Source of the DNA: Desulfobacterales bacterium
GTDB taxonomy: Bacteria; Desulfobacterota; Desulfobacteria; Desulfobacterales; ETH-SRB1
Direction: 5' to 3'
Length of the DNA stretch: 7,883 nucleotides
Assembly (NCBI GenBank): GCA_030669465.1
Contig: DAOVDN010000044.1
Coordinates: forward strand, 1 to 7,883
The stretch's first letter is position 1, and each line of letters starts with the position of its first letter. The notes beneath the pieces were generated by a model that had not been told where the DNA came from, made no database searches, and worked only from the letters and a program-made list of their open reading frames with translations. Of this stretch, positions 5,031 through 7,883 are shown in pieces. The position numbers and the translations under genes are program-made.

Positions 5031-7436
5031 TTACATTCCTGATTTAAAAAACTCTTCCGGTTCGGTGATTGAATCAAGCTTTTTTGTATATTCAGTTGGG
5101 GTCGTTCCTTCCTTGAAGCACTCAAATATAGTCTTTTTAGATTCAGGAAGAGGCAAAAGACCGGTTTCTGCGTCTATTTTAGAAAAAACAACTCCCTCCG
5201 GCACCTGAAAAACCCTGACAGGTTTATCCGCGAGGACTTTCTTCATAAAAGCAAGCCATATCGGGCTTGCCGCTCTTGAGCCTGTTTCGCTCTTTCCAAG
5301 AGAACTCTCATCATCAAAACCCACCCATGTTCCTGTTATATAACGTGGCGTGTAACCCACGAACCAGGCATCATACAGATTGTTTGTTGTGCCGGTCTTG
5401 CCTGCTGCAGGCCTGTTCAACGCCCTGACCCTTCGGCCGGTTCCATGTTTGACCACACCCTCAAGAAGGTTGGTTATAATGTAGGCAGTGCTCTTTTCTA
5501 TTACTTTTTTTCTTTCCGGATTAATCTTTTCAATTACATTTCCATCCCGGTCAACGATTCTTGTTATAAAAACAGGTTGTACAAGATAGCCAAGATTGGT
5601 AAAAACCGAATAAGCATTAACTAGTTCAAGCAGCGATACTCCGGAAGATCCAAGTGCTATTGAAAGATCCCTGCTCAATTTTGATGTGATACCAAATTTT
5701 TTTGCGTAATCTATTGTATAATCAATACCGATATCCCTTAAGATCTTTATAGTTACTACGTTACGCGACTTTGCAAGAGCTTCGCGAAGAAGCGTGGGAC
5801 CGTAGAATTTTTCCTCGTAGTTCCTGGGCTTCCATGTAAAGTCATGTTCTCTATCCTGAAACACAATTGGAGAGTCGATTATCATGGTTGCAGGAGTGTA
5901 TCCCTTGTCAATGGCTGCTGCATATATTATCGGTTTAAAAGCGGAACCAGGCTGCCGCCTTGACTGGACGGCTCTGTTGAACTGGCTTTCCCTGAAATCC
6001 CGTCCACCAACCATGGCCTTTACCTGACCTGTTTCCGACTCGATACAGACCAGGGCGGCCTGGACCTTTGGAGTCTGTTCCAGGGCAAGCTCCCACAGCA
6101 AACCATCGTCTGTCTTCTTTTTAAGTTTCACCAGTATAACATCACCGCCGGCCAGTACATCTCCGGGGTTTATAACTTTGGCTTCATAGTAAGCTAATTC
6201 CGGATCCGGTTTTCTTGCCCAAAGCATACTGCTAAGTCTGATTATCCCCCTGGCTGTACCTATCCGAACAGTAACAGTATTGTTGGCATCGTTAACATCT
6301 ATTACAACACCTTTTACCGTCTTTCCTTCTTCTAAAGGATGTTTGTCAAACTCGGCCTGAAGCTCATTTGAAAACGACTCGATCTCCTCTTGTGCAAGGT
6401 GTTCCAGCGGACCTCTGTAACCCTGTCGTTTATCAAGATCATTTAACCCCTTGTTGATTTCTTGCCGGGCTGTCTTTTGCATTTCAATATTAACAGCAGC
6501 ATAAATCTTGAGCCCCTCCTTGTATAGAGCATCTTGACCATATTTTTTTTCAACATAACGCCTTATATGCTCTGTATAAAATGGAACCTCTTCTATATAC
6601 CAGTTTCGTCTTGGTTTTATATCAAGCTTTATATTTATGGCTTCTGTTGCTTGAATGTTGGTTATATAATCTTCTGCAACCATCCTGTTTAAAACGTATA
6701 TCTGGCGCTGCTTTGCTCTTTCCGGATATCTGAAAGGAGAATATTTGCTGGGAGCCTGAGGCAGACCGGCTAAAACAGCACATTCGGCAAGATTCAATTC
6801 TTTTGTGGATTTTCCAAAATAATTCTCAGCAGCAGCTTCCACGCCATATGCTCCATGTCCCAGATAAATCTGGTTCAAATACAAAAAGAGGATTTCCTCT
6901 TTGGTAAATATCTTGTCAATGCGGTATGCGAGGATAGCCTCTTTTATCTTGCGGCTGTAGATTCTTTCCGGTGTCAAAAAAAATGACTTTGTGACCTGCT
7001 GGGTAATTGTGCTGCCGCCCTGGACTATAGTTCCAGCTTCGATATTCTTGAAAAATGCTCTAATAATGCTAAAAAAATCTATTCCACTGTGTTTAAAAAA
7101 CCTTGCATCTTCTGCTGCAACAAACGCCTCTATCAGCATTTCCGGTATGCCGGGCAGAGGAACCACGATTCTTCGCTCTTTATAAAATTCAGCGATTTTT
7201 CTGTTGTCATCAGAAAACACAGTTGTGATCACCGGAGGACGATAGTCTGATAGAGAAGAGATTTTAGGAAGGTTTTCGCTGAGATAGAAATAAAGACCGG
7301 CAATCGCAACTGTGCCGGATATTATCATAAAAACAGCCGTCCAGATGCACCATCGGATAATCTTTGCAAGATATCCCTTTTGCTGACGTCTTGCACGCTT
7401 TTTTAATATATGAGATCTGCTTTTACGTTTTGACAT
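5031..7436 (-). CDS. mrcA: Penicillin-binding protein 1A, bifunctional class A PBP
   Basis: An 801-residue inner-membrane enzyme that polymerises lipid II into glycan strands and cross-links their peptides. A basic cytoplasmic tail (1-25) precedes one membrane segment (about 27-52). The GT51 glycosyltransferase spans about 70-250: EDARFFKHSG with Glu109, GGSTITQQ (140-147), RKIKE with Glu166, and KEEILFLYLNQIYLGHGAYG. Residues about 370-455 form the OB-like insert typical of PBP1A. The transpeptidase has SAFK (nucleophile Ser498, Lys501), SRN (557-559) and KTGT (680-683). All catalytic residues are present. The length fits PBP1A (E. coli about 850 aa). The ATG at 7436 has GAGGG-type SD sequence supplied by a tandem octamer just upstream. 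It is convergent with the radical SAM gene. PBP1A in other bacteria needs an outer-membrane activator (LpoA type); none is in the window. Confidence 0.96.
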   Translation of the reverse strand: MSKRKSRSHILKKRARRQQKGYLAKIIRWCIWTAVFMIISGTVAIAGLYFYLSENLPKISSLSDYRPPVITTVFSDDNRKIAEFYKERRIVVPLPGIPEMLIEAFVAAEDARFFKHSGIDFFSIIRAFFKNIEAGTIVQGGSTITQQVTKSFFLTPERIYSRKIKEAILAYRIDKIFTKEEILFLYLNQIYLGHGAYGVEAAAENYFGKSTKELNLAECAVLAGLPQAPSKYSPFRYPERAKQRQIYVLNRMVAEDYITNIQATEAINIKLDIKPRRNWYIEEVPFYTEHIRRYVEKKYGQDALYKEGLKIYAAVNIEMQKTARQEINKGLNDLDKRQGYRGPLEHLAQEEIESFSNELQAEFDKHPLEEGKTVKGVVIDVNDANNTVTVRIGTARGIIRLSSMLWARKPDPELAYYEAKVINPGDVLAGGDVILVKLKKKTDDGLLWELALEQTPKVQAALVCIESETGQVKAMVGGRDFRESQFNRAVQSRRQPGSAFKPIIYAAAIDKGYTPATMIIDSPIVFQDREHDFTWKPRNYEEKFYGPTLLREALAKSRNVVTIKILRDIGIDYTIDYAKKFGITSKLSRDLSIALGSSGVSLLELVNAYSVFTNLGYLVQPVFITRIVDRDGNVIEKINPERKKVIEKSTAYIITNLLEGVVKHGTGRRVRALNRPAAGKTGTTNNLYDAWFVGYTPRYITGTWVGFDDESSLGKSETGSRAASPIWLAFMKKVLADKPVRVFQVPEGVVFSKIDAETGLLPLPESKKTIFECFKEGTTPTEYTKKLDSITEPEEFFKSGM

Positions 7437-7458
7437 AATCTCAATCCCTCAATCCCTC
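7437..7458 (-). repeat. Tandem octamer carrying the PBP1A Shine-Dalgarno
   Basis: On the plus strand AATCCCTC occurs at 7443-7450 and 7451-7458, after a partial AATCTC at 7437-7442. On the minus strand each full unit provides GAGGG. The start-proximal one lies about 9 bases from the ATG and is the only plausible Shine-Dalgarno. Confidence 0.8.
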
Positions 7459-7532
7459 AATTATTCGTTGATTCATTTTGAAGATTCTTTGATAATTGAA
7501 TGATTGCGAACCACAAAAGAATTATTTTAGAA

Positions 7533-7561
7533 ACTATACCAAATATTGATCCCTTAATCAA
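7533..7561 (-). promoter_or_regulatory. Candidate sigma70-type promoter of PBP1A
   Basis: Reading the minus strand, TTGATT (7561-7556) is followed after exactly 17 bases by TATAGT (7538-7533): four of six and five of six consensus matches. Transcription would start near 7526, giving a leader of about 90 nt. It is the best promoter match upstream of this gene. Confidence 0.5.
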
Positions 7562-7689
7562 GAACCTCTGCCAACAGAGAATCTTATCAAAAAATAGTCG
7601 TAATTACTCACCCATGAATGAACACAAATTTACACAAATAACGCTTAAATAAATTCTATGGACCGTTATCGGCATACAGAACTTGTAAC

Positions 7690-7761
7690 CGTTCACGGGT
7701 TTAAAGGTTCAAGGTTCTGGGTTAAGGTAACCCTGAACGGTGAACTCTGAACTTGTGAACG
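7690..7761. repeat. Heptamer-based palindrome (GGTTCAA / TGAAC units)
   Basis: The ends CGTTCAC (7690-7696) and GTGAACG (7755-7761) are perfect complements. The centre, GTTCTGGGTTA (7714-7724) with TAACCCTGAAC (7728-7738), pairs at 10 of 11 positions around AGG. Both arms are built from GTTC or GAAC units repeating at about 7 bp. A 13-nt direct repeat (7679-7691 and 7749-7761, 11 matches) overlaps the ends. No T-run follows. Confidence 0.85.
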
Positions 7762-7845
7762 CTTACAGAAATAGGTGCCACCTTTAATATTTGCTCGTCG
7801 AAAGTTCGACATAAGCCATGCTCAATTATTGTTTGTAAATCGTAG

Positions 7846-7862
7846 GGTGCGTTTTACGCACC
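7846..7862. repeat. GGTGCGT-TTT-ACGCACC hairpin, dispersed-repeat type
   Basis: A perfect 7-bp stem with a TTT loop, inside TAGGGTGCGTTTTACGCACC. From memory, GTAGGGTGCGTT...AACGCACC palindromes are frequent dispersed repeats in many bacterial genomes. The element may continue beyond the window edge. Confidence 0.75.
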
Positions 7863-7883
7863 AAAAACATTCCATTTTGCCCA

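Larger units (their letters stand above)
7437..7883. other. Non-coding region upstream of PBP1A
   Basis: This 447-bp stretch to the window edge has no supported gene on either strand. It contains the octamer SD repeat, a promoter candidate (7533-7561), a weak CTCTG-CCAA-CAGAG hairpin (7566-7579), an ACACAAAT pair 10 bp apart (7622-7629 and 7632-7639), a large palindrome (7690-7761), a GTCGAA-AG-TTCGAC hairpin (7797-7810) and a GGTGCGT hairpin (7846-7862). Confidence 0.75.

Overview
The window looks like chromosomal DNA from a Gram-negative, moderately AT-rich anaerobe. I lean towards the Desulfobacterales/Desulfobacterota. The reasons are a short DksA-type protein, a class A PBP1A with an OB insert, compact overlapping housekeeping genes, and intergenic spacers crowded with degenerate 7- and 9-bp tandem repeats. 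The taxonomic guess is inference. No rRNA, tRNA, CRISPR array, transposase or phage gene is visible.

Layout. Positions 1-266 hold a spacer packed with three heptamer repeat families; the last ends just before the Shine-Dalgarno of a malonyl-CoA:ACP transacylase gene (fabD, 267-1205, TTG start). Positions 1206-1584 are a composite non-coding spacer with hairpins, a 27-bp imperfect inverted repeat and a 24-bp direct repeat. Then comes a tight forward cluster: a DksA/TraR zinc-finger protein (1585-1947), a PHP-family phosphoesterase/RNase AM-like protein (about 1937-2830) and RNase III (rnc, 2818-3504), each overlapping the next. After another repeat-filled spacer (3505-3773) lies an Elp3-like radical SAM protein without an acetyltransferase domain (3774-4853). 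A convergent, reverse-strand class A penicillin-binding protein 1A fills 5031-7436. Its upstream spacer (7437-7883) holds a good candidate promoter and several palindromic repeats, but no gene.

How the genes fit together. dksA, the PHP gene and rnc are probably co-transcribed and translationally coupled. If the PHP protein acts like E. coli RNase AM (YciV/Rnm), this cluster puts the endonuclease that cuts pre-rRNA next to a 5' trimming exonuclease and a ppGpp-linked regulator of rRNA transcription. The radical SAM gene sits beside rnc, as I recall for its relatives in clostridia. FabD (fatty-acid precursor loading) and PBP1A (peptidoglycan synthesis) are cell-envelope genes with no sign of sharing the transcript.

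No clearly new defence or mobile system is present. The most unusual signal is the repeat landscape. At least six unrelated sequence families share an exact 7-bp period, others have periods of 8-10 bp, and the arrays begin or end within a few bases of stop codons, Shine-Dalgarno sites or start codons.
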